Below, in pieces: positions 36,459 to 46,028 of a DNA stretch of 64,000 nucleotides (position 1 is its first letter; each line of letters opens with the position of its first letter). The DNA comes from Oceanobacillus caeni (lineage in GTDB: Bacteria; Bacillota; Bacilli; Bacillales; Amphibacillaceae): NCBI RefSeq assembly GCF_019037185.1, contig NZ_JAHHXM010000008.1:1-64000 (forward strand). Reading direction: 5' to 3'. Under the pieces are notes generated by a model. That model did no database searches and was not told the DNA's origin. It saw only the letters and a program-made list of their open reading frames with translations. The position numbers were made by a program, and so were the translations under genes.

Positions 36459-37427
36459 ATGAAGAACAACAAAAAGGGGTTTATATGGTCAAGGTTATTT
36501 GCCTTTCTCGCATTTATATTCTTATTAATTACGATTTACGGAAACTGGTTAGAACATAAGGAATTCATGGAAGAAGCAAATAACAACATCGTTGAAGTGA
36601 AGGTCATACGAAAATTTGCAGTAGTTAATCTTTTAGAGGGGCCAGAATTTTCCATTCAAATAGAAGCAATCCCTGAAAGCCATGTTCCCACAAAATACAA
36701 TTCCTCCATGATAAGAGTAAGTCAGGATTTTTTTGAAAGAGCAGAGGTTGGCGATTCCATTGCTGGCTTTGAAGCGGATGGGGAGTTTTATTTAGAAAGC
36801 CATTTAAAAGAAGAGATTCATATATTTTACATTTTATTAATGATCTTTAGCCTTTATCCAGCTGGCTATATTCTATATTGGATGATGAAAATTAAGCCCA
36901 TTCGAGAAGGATTCGGGATAATAGCTAAAGTATTACACTTAGAAAAGGTTGGAAATTTTATAATAACCTTTGTTATATTTGGAGGAATCGTTGCAACTTT
37001 GTTTTACTTCTCCTTTACTGAAGGAAAAGATGCATTGGAAAATGGCTACGAAAGATTTTTCGGAGACAATCATGCAGAAGCTAATGCACTTATATTGGAT
37101 AAAGATGTTGATTTAAATTCGTCTTTACATGGAGACCATGAATATTACATTTCGTTAATGTATCGACCAGCTAATCAGGATGAAAGCATATTTATCGCTA
37201 AGGGAGTTACTTGGCCCACTTATAACAGATATACAGATTCTATACCAATCATTTATAACGTGGATAACCCGTACCAAGTTTTCGTTAAAGACATAACCTT
37301 TTGGGATATCGTGGAAATAATGATGACGGATACTGTCCTTATAGGCACTATTGCTATAATATTGGGTATTTTATTAAGTCTTATCCCCTATTTTTTATGG
37401 AGAAAAAAGAAATACGGGCATTATTAG
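36459..37427 (+). CDS. DUF3592-like membrane protein
   Basis: 322 aa. Four hydrophobic segments at about 10-28, 122-142, 170-188 and 288-310, with two similar extracytoplasmic beta domains of 80-100 residues between them (SIQIEAIPESHVPTKYNSS; YYISLMYRPANQ), each ending near a phrase like VGDSI/TDSIPIIYN. This internal duplication is typical of DUF3592. Function unknown; monocistronic. Confidence 0.7.
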   Translation: MKNNKKGFIWSRLFAFLAFIFLLITIYGNWLEHKEFMEEANNNIVEVKVIRKFAVVNLLEGPEFSIQIEAIPESHVPTKYNSSMIRVSQDFFERAEVGDSIAGFEADGEFYLESHLKEEIHIFYILLMIFSLYPAGYILYWMMKIKPIREGFGIIAKVLHLEKVGNFIITFVIFGGIVATLFYFSFTEGKDALENGYERFFGDNHAEANALILDKDVDLNSSLHGDHEYYISLMYRPANQDESIFIAKGVTWPTYNRYTDSIPIIYNVDNPYQVFVKDITFWDIVEIMMTDTVLIGTIAIILGILLSLIPYFLWRKKKYGHY

Positions 37428-37462
37428 ATTAAACGCATAGCCTATTGTATCATGAAAAATAT

Positions 37463-37490
37463 TGTCGACATTTCCCGGGAAATGTCGACA
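37463..37490. promoter_or_regulatory. Noc-binding site inside a perfect 28-bp palindrome
   Basis: ATTTCCCGGGAAAT (37470-37483) equals the published Noc-binding consensus of B. subtilis over all 14 positions. It is flanked on both sides by TGTCGAC/GTCGACA, so that 28 bp read the same on both strands. It lies between two convergent genes, beside their terminator. Noc (nucleoid occlusion) sites are spread around Bacillus chromosomes except near the terminus. Confidence 0.75.
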
Positions 37491-37500
37491 TTGGAATAAA

Positions 37501-37538
37501 AAAAGGTATTAGCTTTTATATCAGCTAACACCTTTTTT
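37501..37538. terminator. bidirectional terminator
   Basis: AAAAGGTATTAGCT pairs with AGCTAACACCTTTT with one mismatch; runs of A and T on both sides serve the DUF3592 gene and wrbA. Confidence 0.8.
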
Positions 37539-37544
37539 TATTCT

Positions 37545-38156
37545 TTATTGATTTCCTTTTTTAACCCATTCTGCAATAGTTACCGTACGCTTCGCTTGAT
37601 GTTTAACAGCAGCTTCTACATCTTCCACCATTTTACCATCTTGATCGACTGTTACGCTTGTTCCGTATGGATTACCACCAGCACCAAACAATACAGGATC
37701 TGTATATCCAGGTGTCGCTATAATAGCTCCCCAATGCATCATAGAAGTGTAAAGAGATAGCAAGGTTGCTTCTTGACCACCATGTGGGTTCTGTGCAGAA
37801 GTCATCGCACTTACCACTTTATTTACTGTCTTCCCGTTTGCCCAAAGTCCGCCTTGAAGATCAATGAATTGTTTCATTTGAGATGCCATATTTCCAAATC
37901 GTGTAGGTACACTAAAGATGATTGCATCTGCCCATTCCAAGTCTTCTGAAGTTGCTACTGGCACATCTTTTGTAGCTTCTACTGTAGCTTTCCAACCTTC
38001 ATTTGCTTCCACTACAGAATCTGGTGCTAACTCTTCAACTTTTAATAAACGAACTTCTGCACCTGTTGCTTCTGCTTCCTCTTTAGCCCATTTCGCCATT
38101 TGAAAGTTTGTTCCACCCATTGAATAAAATACTACTGCTAACTTAACATTTGACAT
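37545..38156 (-). CDS. wrbA: NAD(P)H:quinone oxidoreductase, WrbA family
   Basis: 203 aa flavodoxin-like protein: FMN phosphate loop in FYSMGGTNFQMA, PTRFGNMASQMKQFID and the SAQNPHGGQEATLLS segment of WrbA. It reduces quinones by two electrons using FMN and NAD(P)H. Start chosen at ATG 38156 because AGGAG lies 9 nt upstream; a longer frame (MGFLDKF...) adds 17 residues. Repeat B3 lies upstream in the same orientation. Confidence 0.85.
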   Translation of the reverse strand: MSNVKLAVVFYSMGGTNFQMAKWAKEEAEATGAEVRLLKVEELAPDSVVEANEGWKATVEATKDVPVATSEDLEWADAIIFSVPTRFGNMASQMKQFIDLQGGLWANGKTVNKVVSAMTSAQNPHGGQEATLLSLYTSMMHWGAIIATPGYTDPVLFGAGGNPYGTSVTVDQDGKMVEDVEAAVKHQAKRTVTIAEWVKKGNQ

Positions 38157-38300
38157 ATTTTCCATCTCCTTATCATTTTTTCTGAGAAATTTATCTAAAA
38201 ATCCCATATTTACACCATCCTACCTATAATCAGATACGCTTTCGTTATCTTTAATTAACATATTATCATTTCATAAATACTTAATTCAACATATATGCTC

Positions 38301-38421
38301 ATAAAAGAAGATTTCCATTAGTGGGGATTTATTCCTTCACTCCCACTGATGGTTATCGGACCTTTACAGGCAATAAGACTCCTACCTACCTTCTTTGTTT
38401 CCTCAGAAGCTTGAGGTGGGA
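38301..38421 (-). repeat. dispersed repeat family B, copy B3 (upstream of wrbA)
   Basis: On the minus strand: TCCCACCTCAAGCTTCT, AGGTCCGATAACCATCAGTG, then CCCCACTAATGGAAATCTTCT, aligning with B2 over most of its length. It is oriented with wrbA and lies 145 bp before its start codon. Nothing gene-like is visible in the remaining gap to 38631 apart from the promoter at 38541-38586. Confidence 0.72.
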
Positions 38422-38540
38422 GTATTCTTTCGATCCCCAACTCAAATATTCGTAGTGGAGAGCTCAAAGACTTTTCTTATTCTGTAGCTGCTTACGAAAC
38501 TGGATAAGCCTAACCAATTTAATTGACGTACAAATTATTC

Positions 38541-38586
38541 TTGACCAGGGAAATAAATACCGATATAGTTATATACATAACTATAT
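38541..38586 (+). promoter_or_regulatory. GntR operon promoter and operator
   Basis: TTGACC (38541-38546), 17 bp, TATAGT (38564-38569). Operator ATATAGTTAT-atac-ATAACTATAT (38563-38586) has perfect 10-bp arms and covers the -10 box. It probably binds the GntR regulator encoded next. Confidence 0.78.
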
Positions 38587-38631
38587 AACCATATTATCGT
38601 AAACAATAAGAAGGAATAGTAGGCGATAATC

Positions 38632-39009
38632 TTGAGAAAAACGTTTAATCAAGACAAACCAATTTATTTACAAGTGCGTGAACAAATTGAAGATCAAATT
38701 CTGAAACATCAACTAAAAGAAGGAGAACAAGCACCTTCAACCAATCAACTCGTTAACTTTTACAAAATTAACCACGTTACCGTATCAAAAGGTGTGAACC
38801 AGTTAGTTGATGAAGGTATTCTTTATAAAAAGAGAGGAATCGGTATGTTTGTAGCAGAAGGAGCGAGAGAAATGCTTATCCAAAAACGAAAAGAATCTTT
38901 TATGGAAGATTATGTGGTGAAGTTAGTTCATGAAGCGAATAAATTGGAAATCACAGAAAATGAAATCATTCAATTTATAAAAAATGTAAAGGAGCGTGAG
39001 GCGGAATGA
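38632..39009 (+). CDS. GntR family regulator, YtrA/YhcF subfamily
   Basis: 125 aa with a TTG start. An N-terminal winged helix (QDKPIYLQVREQIEDQIL; APSTNQLVNFYKINHVTVSKGVNQL) and a short helical tail typical of YtrA-type regulators that lack a large effector domain. It overlaps the ABC ATPase gene by ATGA. It is expected to repress the operon until a cell-envelope signal appears. Confidence 0.87.
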   Translation: MRKTFNQDKPIYLQVREQIEDQILKHQLKEGEQAPSTNQLVNFYKINHVTVSKGVNQLVDEGILYKKRGIGMFVAEGAREMLIQKRKESFMEDYVVKLVHEANKLEITENEIIQFIKNVKEREAE

Positions 39010-39890
39010 ATATAAAAGTGGATCAATTAAGTTTACATTTTGAAAATCATAAGGCATTGGAGGATATAACATTTGAAATAAATGAAAAGAAATTATACGG
39101 ATTACTTGGTCGAAATGGTGCAGGTAAAACATCTCTTCTATCTATTATTGCTTCCTTTCGTGAACCAACATCGGGATCGGTTACAATCAATGGGGAAGTT
39201 CCTTTTGAAAATGCCAAAATCATGCAGCATGTTGCCTTTCTTTATGATAAGGATTATAAAGATGAATCAGACAATATAAAAGAGTTGTTACAAGGTATAC
39301 AGCGATACCGACCTAATTTTGATATGCAATATGCAGAGTATTTAATCCAACAATTTAAACTTGATACGAAAAAGCCTATTAACAAGTTTTCCAAAGGTAT
39401 GCAATCTGCTGTTAATGTCGTCGTCGGGTTAGCAAGTAGAACTCCAATAACGATATTTGATGAAGTCTACCTTGGTATGGATGCTCCGGCAAGAGATATC
39501 TTTTATAAGGAATTATTAAAAGACCAGGAAAATCATCCAAGAATTATTATCCTATCTACACACCTTGTCTCTGAAATGGATTACTTATTTGATGAAGTGA
39601 TTTTCATAAACAAAGGAAAAATTTTATTACAAGAGGATTATGACTCACTCCTTTCAAAAGGGGCTACGATTACCGGAGATAGGGATTTAGTGGAGACATT
39701 TGTCCAATCGAAAATGCAACTTAACGAAGAACAATTAGGTCATACAAAGTCCGTCATGATATATGGTGAACTAACTAACCAGGAGAGAAAAATGGCAATG
39801 GAACAAGGTCTTGAAGTTGGACCAATATCCCTGCAAGATTTGTTCATTCATTTAACAGAGGAGGAAAACATCGATGAAAAACTTTCCTAA
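39006..39890 (+). CDS. ABC transporter ATP-binding protein (GntR operon)
   Basis: 294 aa with Walker A GRNGAGKTS; the signature is degenerate, FSKGMQSAVNV, as in many YtrB/YhcG-like ATPases, and Walker B is ITIFDEVYLG. The C-terminal 80 residues form an extra regulatory region. It overlaps its permease by 17 bp. Likely an envelope-stress or peptide-export transporter by analogy with ytr and yhc operons. Confidence 0.85.
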   Translation: MNIKVDQLSLHFENHKALEDITFEINEKKLYGLLGRNGAGKTSLLSIIASFREPTSGSVTINGEVPFENAKIMQHVAFLYDKDYKDESDNIKELLQGIQRYRPNFDMQYAEYLIQQFKLDTKKPINKFSKGMQSAVNVVVGLASRTPITIFDEVYLGMDAPARDIFYKELLKDQENHPRIIILSTHLVSEMDYLFDEVIFINKGKILLQEDYDSLLSKGATITGDRDLVETFVQSKMQLNEEQLGHTKSVMIYGELTNQERKMAMEQGLEVGPISLQDLFIHLTEEENIDEKLS

Positions 39891-40650
39891 AGTGGCACGT
39901 GACATGTTTTGGGCGCAAATGATATGGACATTCGGATTTTTAGGTGTCATGTTTATCATTAACATTGTTAAAATCGTAATTAATCTTGTCCGGGGAACTG
40001 AAGCGGACGGCTATTATGCATCCGTGTTAATTGCTTCTAATATTTTTATGATTATCATTGGACTGCTAGCCATATACTTTCTTCCTTATTATGTAGAAAA
40101 CGGGGTTACTAGAAAGGATTATTTTAAAGGGGCGCTTCTCGCTTCCGTTGGATTATCTCTTGCAATTCCGATTATCACAGCAATTATATCTATAGTTGAA
40201 CAGTTTATTGTAACGACTTTACTAAACATAAACTTCCGTGGAATAGATATTATTAATGAAGTTGTATCGGATGTAGATGGTAATATTATTGGGGATTTGG
40301 TGCTGTCTGTTATTTTAACCCCATATGTAGATCCCGGAAGTAACTGGATTTTGGCTATAGGTGTTTTCAGTTTGCAACTCTTTATCTTTTACCTAATTGG
40401 TTGGTTCATTAGTGCAAGTTTCTACCGATTTGGTACCGTTACTGGTCTACTGTTTATTCTAGTAGCTATTATGATTAACTTGTTAAAAGATTATTTCCTT
40501 AGAATTTCACTAGGTTTACCTTTGTCTGATCGTTTTTCAACGTTGGACTCTCTTCCACAAGGGGTGACCGTCCTAGGATTATTGTTATTAATTGTTTTCA
40601 CCGTCTGGATCATTCGTTTATTGACGAGAAAAGTTGCGATTAAAATGTAA
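39874..40650 (+). CDS. ABC transporter permease (GntR operon)
   Basis: 258 aa, six hydrophobic segments: about 15-33, 48-70, 85-108, 138-155, 170-195 and 228-248. No recognisable substrate domain. It is the last gene of the GntR-ATPase-permease operon and is followed by a strong terminator. Confidence 0.8.
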   Translation: MKNFPKVARDMFWAQMIWTFGFLGVMFIINIVKIVINLVRGTEADGYYASVLIASNIFMIIIGLLAIYFLPYYVENGVTRKDYFKGALLASVGLSLAIPIITAIISIVEQFIVTTLLNINFRGIDIINEVVSDVDGNIIGDLVLSVILTPYVDPGSNWILAIGVFSLQLFIFYLIGWFISASFYRFGTVTGLLFILVAIMINLLKDYFLRISLGLPLSDRFSTLDSLPQGVTVLGLLLLIVFTVWIIRLLTRKVAIKM

Positions 40651-40668
40651 GTCTTATTAGAAAAACAA

Positions 40669-40697
40669 ATAGGAGCAACGAATACGTTGCTCCTTAT
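40669..40697 (+). terminator. terminator of the GntR-ABC operon
   Basis: ATAGGAGCAACG pairs with CGTTGCTCCTTAT around AATA, then ATTT. Confidence 0.8.
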
Positions 40698-40814
40698 TAT
40701 TTGAACTTCTACCCTTTGATGGAAAACGTAATACAGCGTTTATTCCATTATATTACTACACAAAACAGACCCTAACTCCGCACAAAAATGATGAACGAAA
40801 TCAGGGTCAGTCTA

Positions 40815-41651
40815 TTAGAAATATAAAAAGTAAATAACAATTACTAAAATAATTCGATAAATCGCAAACGGAACTAATTTAACTTTATTAATTAATTTTA
40901 AGAAAAAGCGAATGGATACTAAGGCGAACACAAATGCACTAATAAACCCAACGATGAAAAATGGTAATGCCTCCAGTGTAAAGTATTCCCAGTTTTTTAA
41001 TAATGACAAGAAACTTGCTCCAGCCATAATCGGAACAGCCATAATAAAAGTAAAATCAGATGCCGTACGGTGATTCATACCTAATAATACCCCACCAGAA
41101 ATCGTTGCACCTGATCTAGAAAATCCAGGCCACAATGATAAACATTGAATCAACCCTACTGAAAAGGCTTGCTTATAACTAATTTGATCGACGGAAACGA
41201 CCTTTGGATTTTTAGAACGAAATAAATCCGCTACAATCATAAAAATCGCACCGATAAGTAAACCAACTAAAACCGTTTTCGTCGTAAATAAATACTCATC
41301 AATGTAATCTTCAAATAGTAATCCAAAAATTCCTGCAGGTAACAAACCAACTATAATGTGTGTAAGTTTTAAATGTGGACCACTTTTAGCCTGTTCTTTT
41401 TTATTAAAAACCCGATTGAGTCCAAGTAAATCAATAAATCTATCTTTAAATACAACCACCACGGCTAAAATGGAACCGAGCTGGATAACAATTTTAAATG
41501 TATTAGCTGCATATTTCCCTAAAAAATCGGTAGACTTTAACCACATATCATCCACTAAAATCATATGACCGGTAGAGGACACTGGGGCAAATTCTGTTAA
41601 TCCTTCCACCAACCCAAGTATGATGGCTTTTAGTAGTTCAATAAATTCCAT
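40815..41651 (-). CDS. uppP: undecaprenyl-diphosphatase
   Basis: 278 aa, eight helices. Catalytic signatures EGLTEFAPVSSTGHM and PGFSRSGATI identify the BacA/UppP family. It recycles undecaprenyl pyrophosphate for cell wall synthesis and gives baseline bacitracin resistance. The usual motif EGLTEFLP(I/V)SSTGH has Ala for Leu here. Monocistronic. It complements the Bce-type module at 14.9-19.4 kb functionally, not by operon. Confidence 0.92.
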   Translation of the reverse strand: MEFIELLKAIILGLVEGLTEFAPVSSTGHMILVDDMWLKSTDFLGKYAANTFKIVIQLGSILAVVVVFKDRFIDLLGLNRVFNKKEQAKSGPHLKLTHIIVGLLPAGIFGLLFEDYIDEYLFTTKTVLVGLLIGAIFMIVADLFRSKNPKVVSVDQISYKQAFSVGLIQCLSLWPGFSRSGATISGGVLLGMNHRTASDFTFIMAVPIMAGASFLSLLKNWEYFTLEALPFFIVGFISAFVFALVSIRFFLKLINKVKLVPFAIYRIILVIVIYFLYF

Positions 41652-41808
41652 GTTTAATCTCCTTACCTACATGTTTAATTCTTTAAATGCATGTTTCATA
41701 GTAAACGTTTATTCTAGTTTTGTAAATACCCTCTTCTTATACAATCTAATTTACCAAATAGATTCCCTAAATTGTCTACCCGCTGCTTGCCTTCTATATG
41801 TTACTCAA

Positions 41809-41843
41809 ATTAAGGTGCTCTCCAACGGGAGTAGCACCTTAAT
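41809..41843. terminator. terminator hairpin after pepF
   Basis: ATTAAGGTGCT...AGCACCTTAAT forms a long stem extended by TCC/GGgA; the T-run is short, so termination efficiency is uncertain. Confidence 0.6.
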
Positions 41844-41846
41844 CCT

Positions 41847-43664
41847 CTACTTATTTTTTACTTCATTTGTCAATTCAATAAATTCCTCAACATCTTTTGC
41901 TGCTAGCTGAATTCCTGCTTCCCAGAAATCCCGTTTGGTTAGGTCAACACCCAAATGTTTTTCCGCCAAATCTTCCACCTTCATCGATCCTGTATCCCTT
42001 AATAAGGCGATATATTTATCCTCAAATCCTTCTGGTTGTTCTAAGTATTTCGCATAAATTCCCAAACTAAATAGATAACCAAATGTATACGGAAAATTGT
42101 AAAAAGGTACGTCATCAATAAAGAAGTGAAGCTTACTACACCAAAAATGGGGATGATAACTTGATAAACGATCACCATACGCTTCTTTTTGTGCTTGAAC
42201 CATTAATTCATTTAGTCTTTTTTCAGAAACAATTCCTTTGGAGCGCTCCTCATAGAACGCATTTTCAAACAGGAACCTAGCATGGATATTCAAAAACATT
42301 GCCGTAGCATTTTCTAACTTAGAATTTAACAGGGAAATCTTTTCTACATCATTTTTGGCATTCTTTATCGTCGCATTCCCAATGATGGTTTCCGCAAATG
42401 TACTTGCCGTTTCTGCCACATTCATCGCATATTGACGATTTAAACTTGGAATATCCTTCATGACATCACTGTGGAAGGCATGTCCTAATTCATGAGCAAG
42501 GGTGCTCGTATCTGCTGGAGTCCCTGAGAATGTCATAAAAATCCGAGACTCTTCAAACTCTGGAAGACTCGTGCAATAACCTCCAGGACGTTTATTTGGC
42601 CTATCCTCTGCTTCTACCCAACGGCTTTCTAAAGCATGTTTCGCAAAACGAGATAGCTTAGGACCAAAGGATGCAAAGTTAGTAATAACAAACTCACATG
42701 CCTCATCATACGTAAAACGAGTTGGTTTCGCATCTTCAAGCGTAACCGGTGCATCCACATCCTGCCATCCTAATTTGTCCATCCCGAACAGAGTTGCCTT
42801 TTGGTTTAAAAAGTCGAGGAACGGTTGTTTATTATTAGCAACAGCAGACCACATCGCGTCTAAGGTTTCTTTAGACATCCGATTATACTCTAATGGCTCC
42901 TCTAGATGATCCTTTCGCCCATGTGCTTTTTGTAACGTTATTCGATAACCATCCAAATGATTAATCGTATCCGCAAAAATTGGAGCATACTTCGTCCAAG
43001 CAAGTTCCCATTCCTCGAAAATCTGCTTTCTTACTTGAGGATCGGGATCTGCATACATTCGATTCATAGCTTGTCCAACAGATAATTCCGTTACTTTTCC
43101 ATCTTCATCTTCATCTTTATAGGGAATTGTCATAATAGACACGGTCGTATCATAAAGACGACTCCAAGCTGCTAAACCATCTTTATTTAATTCAGCAATG
43201 ATTTTTTCCTCTTCTTCTGATAAAAGGCGTTTTCCTTCATCACGCATTTCATTTAAGGTAAAGGATATTTCCTTTAATTCTTTATCATTCAAGAGTTTTT
43301 GCCATTCGTCGTCTGAAATCTTTACAAGCTTTTTCGTAAAGGTAGTGGATAACTTTTGCACTTCACTATACAAATCCATGATTTGTCCCATTACCACATT
43401 AGCATATTCATCATCCATGTATGCGTCATGTGTCATTTGTACAAAAGTAGAAGATTGACCTAATCCCTTAGCAATCGTTTCACGTTTATTTAAAATATTT
43501 TTAAAGGTTGCAACGGACGAATCTTCTTGAAAATTCCATTCCCTTAATAATGTTTGATATGCTTGAATATCAGTTTTCACCGATTTTATTTTTTTCTGTA
43601 ATTCTTCAGATTTGGTACCACCGGGAAAAATACTTTCCAAATCCCATGTATCTGCGTATTTCAT
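41847..43664 (-). CDS. pepF: M3 family oligoendopeptidase F
   Basis: 605 aa. The zinc motif is STLAHELGHAFHSD (HExxH), with downstream MNVAETASTFAE supplying the third ligand Glu. Start at ATG 43664 with AAAGGAG upstream; a longer frame without a better RBS exists. It cleaves short peptides in the cytoplasm. It follows pepV by about 20 bp and both are peptidases of one operon. Confidence 0.88.
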   Translation of the reverse strand: MKYADTWDLESIFPGGTKSEELQKKIKSVKTDIQAYQTLLREWNFQEDSSVATFKNILNKRETIAKGLGQSSTFVQMTHDAYMDDEYANVVMGQIMDLYSEVQKLSTTFTKKLVKISDDEWQKLLNDKELKEISFTLNEMRDEGKRLLSEEEEKIIAELNKDGLAAWSRLYDTTVSIMTIPYKDEDEDGKVTELSVGQAMNRMYADPDPQVRKQIFEEWELAWTKYAPIFADTINHLDGYRITLQKAHGRKDHLEEPLEYNRMSKETLDAMWSAVANNKQPFLDFLNQKATLFGMDKLGWQDVDAPVTLEDAKPTRFTYDEACEFVITNFASFGPKLSRFAKHALESRWVEAEDRPNKRPGGYCTSLPEFEESRIFMTFSGTPADTSTLAHELGHAFHSDVMKDIPSLNRQYAMNVAETASTFAETIIGNATIKNAKNDVEKISLLNSKLENATAMFLNIHARFLFENAFYEERSKGIVSEKRLNELMVQAQKEAYGDRLSSYHPHFWCSKLHFFIDDVPFYNFPYTFGYLFSLGIYAKYLEQPEGFEDKYIALLRDTGSMKVEDLAEKHLGVDLTKRDFWEAGIQLAAKDVEEFIELTNEVKNK

Positions 43665-43683
43665 TTTTTTCTCTCCTTTCGTC

Positions 43684-45096
43684 TTATACCTTTGCCAGTT
43701 CATAAATAGCCTGTGCATAAATAGCTGTTGCTTTTAATAAATCATCCACGATGGCATATTCATCTTTTTGGTGCATCACATCTTCACGTCCAGGAAATAA
43801 TGCACCAAAGGCAACGCCATGATCCAGGGCACGTGAATAAGTTCCTCCACCAATAGCAAGAAGTTCTGCTTTTTCCCCTGTTTGTTCCTCGTATACCCTC
43901 TGTAATGTTTGAATAAGTGGATCATCCTTCTTCACATAAGTTGGCTTGGAATCAGTAAAGTTTTCCATTTTTAGTTCATTCTTCTTTAAGGTTTCTTCTA
44001 TTTTCGCTTTTCCTTTTTCTATATCAAATGTTACAGGATAACGCATATTTAATCCAATATGGCCGCCCTTTTCTTTTGTATAATTTATGATTCCAACATT
44101 GATGGTCAACTCTCCCGATTCTTCATCTTGATAAGAAATGTCAAAGACTTCCCCACGTGATTGATTAAAGAAGGAAGAAATAGTTTCTACAAACTTTTGC
44201 CCTTGTGCATCCAACCCTAAGCTTTGTAAAAATTTAGCCAAGAAAATACCAGCATTTTTCCCATTTCGTGGTTCAGCACCGTGGGCACTTTTACCAACTA
44301 ATGTCAAAGTGAGTTCATTCCCATTCGCTGAAACGTCTCCTTCTAATTCCCACTCCTTAAGATAGTTTCGATATTCCTGATCCATTTTTTCTAACTCAGA
44401 GTTTATTTGTACATGAACCTCTGCAAAATCTGGTACCATATTGTATCTTCGACCTGATTGAAATGATAGCAATTTAAAGTCGGCATTTGCTGTACTAGCA
44501 CCGATATCTTGGACGATGTCATAGTCGGAAATTCCCTTTTCCGCAAATATGATAGGAAAATCCGCATCAGGCACAAAGCCCATATCTGGCATTTCTTCTT
44601 CTGCAAAATAATGTTCCACACATCTCCAGTCACTTTCCTCATCCGTTCCAACAATTAAACGAACTCTTTTGTTTAGTGGCAGACCTAATTCTTTTACAAT
44701 TTTCATTCCATAATATGCTGCGATCGTTGGGCCTTTATCATCACTAGAACCTCGAGCATAAATCTTTCCATCTTTTATTACTGCACCATACGGATCGACA
44801 CTCCAGCCATCTCCTTCTGGTACAACATCAACATGCCCTAAAATACCGATAAGTTTATCTCCTTGTCCCATTTCAAGATGACCTGCCAGATTGCCAACAT
44901 TTTTTGTTATAAATCCATCTTTACTCCCCATATTTAGCATATATTCCAAAGCATCCTTAATCCCTTGCCCTAAAGGAGCTTCAGGGTTTTTATCGTTTTC
45001 ATTAAACACACTTTTGATTCGTAAAAGTCCTTGTAAATCCTTTATAAAATCTTCTTTTCTTTTTAGCACTTCTTCCATCCAATTGATATGATTCAT
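43684..45096 (-). CDS. pepV: dipeptidase PepV (M20 family)
   Basis: 470 aa. Zinc ligands sit in GHVDVVPEGDGW, SSDDKGP and GTDEESDWRCVEHY, and the dimer/lid part includes GKSAHGAEP. The length and order fit bacterial PepV. It releases amino acids from dipeptides. It is the first gene of the pepV-pepF pair. Confidence 0.9.
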   Translation of the reverse strand: MNHINWMEEVLKRKEDFIKDLQGLLRIKSVFNENDKNPEAPLGQGIKDALEYMLNMGSKDGFITKNVGNLAGHLEMGQGDKLIGILGHVDVVPEGDGWSVDPYGAVIKDGKIYARGSSDDKGPTIAAYYGMKIVKELGLPLNKRVRLIVGTDEESDWRCVEHYFAEEEMPDMGFVPDADFPIIFAEKGISDYDIVQDIGASTANADFKLLSFQSGRRYNMVPDFAEVHVQINSELEKMDQEYRNYLKEWELEGDVSANGNELTLTLVGKSAHGAEPRNGKNAGIFLAKFLQSLGLDAQGQKFVETISSFFNQSRGEVFDISYQDEESGELTINVGIINYTKEKGGHIGLNMRYPVTFDIEKGKAKIEETLKKNELKMENFTDSKPTYVKKDDPLIQTLQRVYEEQTGEKAELLAIGGGTYSRALDHGVAFGALFPGREDVMHQKDEYAIVDDLLKATAIYAQAIYELAKV

Positions 45097-45291
45097 TTAT
45101 CGTTCACTCCTTTGTTTCGACATTCAACTCCATTAGTTAAGTTTACCAAAAACAATGTTATTATAAGAGTTTACAATCTTCACTACTTTTTGTTAGAGAA
45201 TAAGTTAAGTCATTCCGACCGTATCATTTATCAAGTTTCAGAACGTTGGTTATACTAAAATTATATATCAAAATAAGTTGAGGTAATGATA

Positions 45292-45948
45292 GTGAAATGG
45301 ATAAAAAAACTATTCAAACTAGGAATCGCCCTTGTCATTCTTTTTGTAATAGCAATCGGTTTAATAGGTTACTTTCAATACAAAGAAGCTATTTCCGAAA
45401 TACCTATCTCAGAAAAAGTAGAATCGGTTAAAAAAGTTGACAGCTTTGTACCATTGGGTGAAATTTCTCCTGATTTCACAGATGCGGTTGTCGCTGTAGA
45501 GGATCATCGTTTCTATGAACATGGTGCCTTTGATTTTATTTCACTCGTTCGCGCAGCCCTTGTCAATTTAAAAGCAAAGGAAATTAAAGAGGGTGGTAGC
45601 TCATTAACACAGCAAGTTGCTAAGAATCTTTACTTTAGTAATGAACAACATTTTATCCGTAAAGTAGCGGAACTTTTTGTTGCTTTTGACCTAGAAAGAA
45701 TCTATAGCAAGGATGATATTTTAGAACTATACGTTAATATCATCTATTATGGAGAAGGTAATTACGGAATAAAAGAAGCAAGTACCTACTATTTTGGTAA
45801 ATTACCTGTTGAACTTGATTATGATGAAGCAACTTTCTTGGCAGGTTTACCACAATCACCTAGTGTGTACGGTGCCAATATTAATTTGGCGAAACGGAGA
45901 CAATCGGAAGTAATGGAGGCATTGTCTAATTATCGAATGGGAAAATAA
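45292..45948 (+). CDS. GT51 transglycosylase domain protein
   Basis: 218 aa from GTG 45292, with GAGG at suitable spacing; an ATG two codons upstream is too close to the RBS. One N-terminal membrane helix is followed by a lone glycosyltransferase 51 domain: VAVEDHRFYEHGAFD, EGGSSLTQQVAKNLYF, ELYVNIIYYGEGNYGI. It polymerises lipid II without a transpeptidase domain (monofunctional Mgt type). Confidence 0.87.
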   Translation: MKWIKKLFKLGIALVILFVIAIGLIGYFQYKEAISEIPISEKVESVKKVDSFVPLGEISPDFTDAVVAVEDHRFYEHGAFDFISLVRAALVNLKAKEIKEGGSSLTQQVAKNLYFSNEQHFIRKVAELFVAFDLERIYSKDDILELYVNIIYYGEGNYGIKEASTYYFGKLPVELDYDEATFLAGLPQSPSVYGANINLAKRRQSEVMEALSNYRMGK

Positions 45949-46028
45949 GTGTTTCGTAAAAATACACTCATAATTTACTTCATTATAGTAGATAGTAAAC
46001 ATATCCTAACGCTTACAGGAGGATTTAA

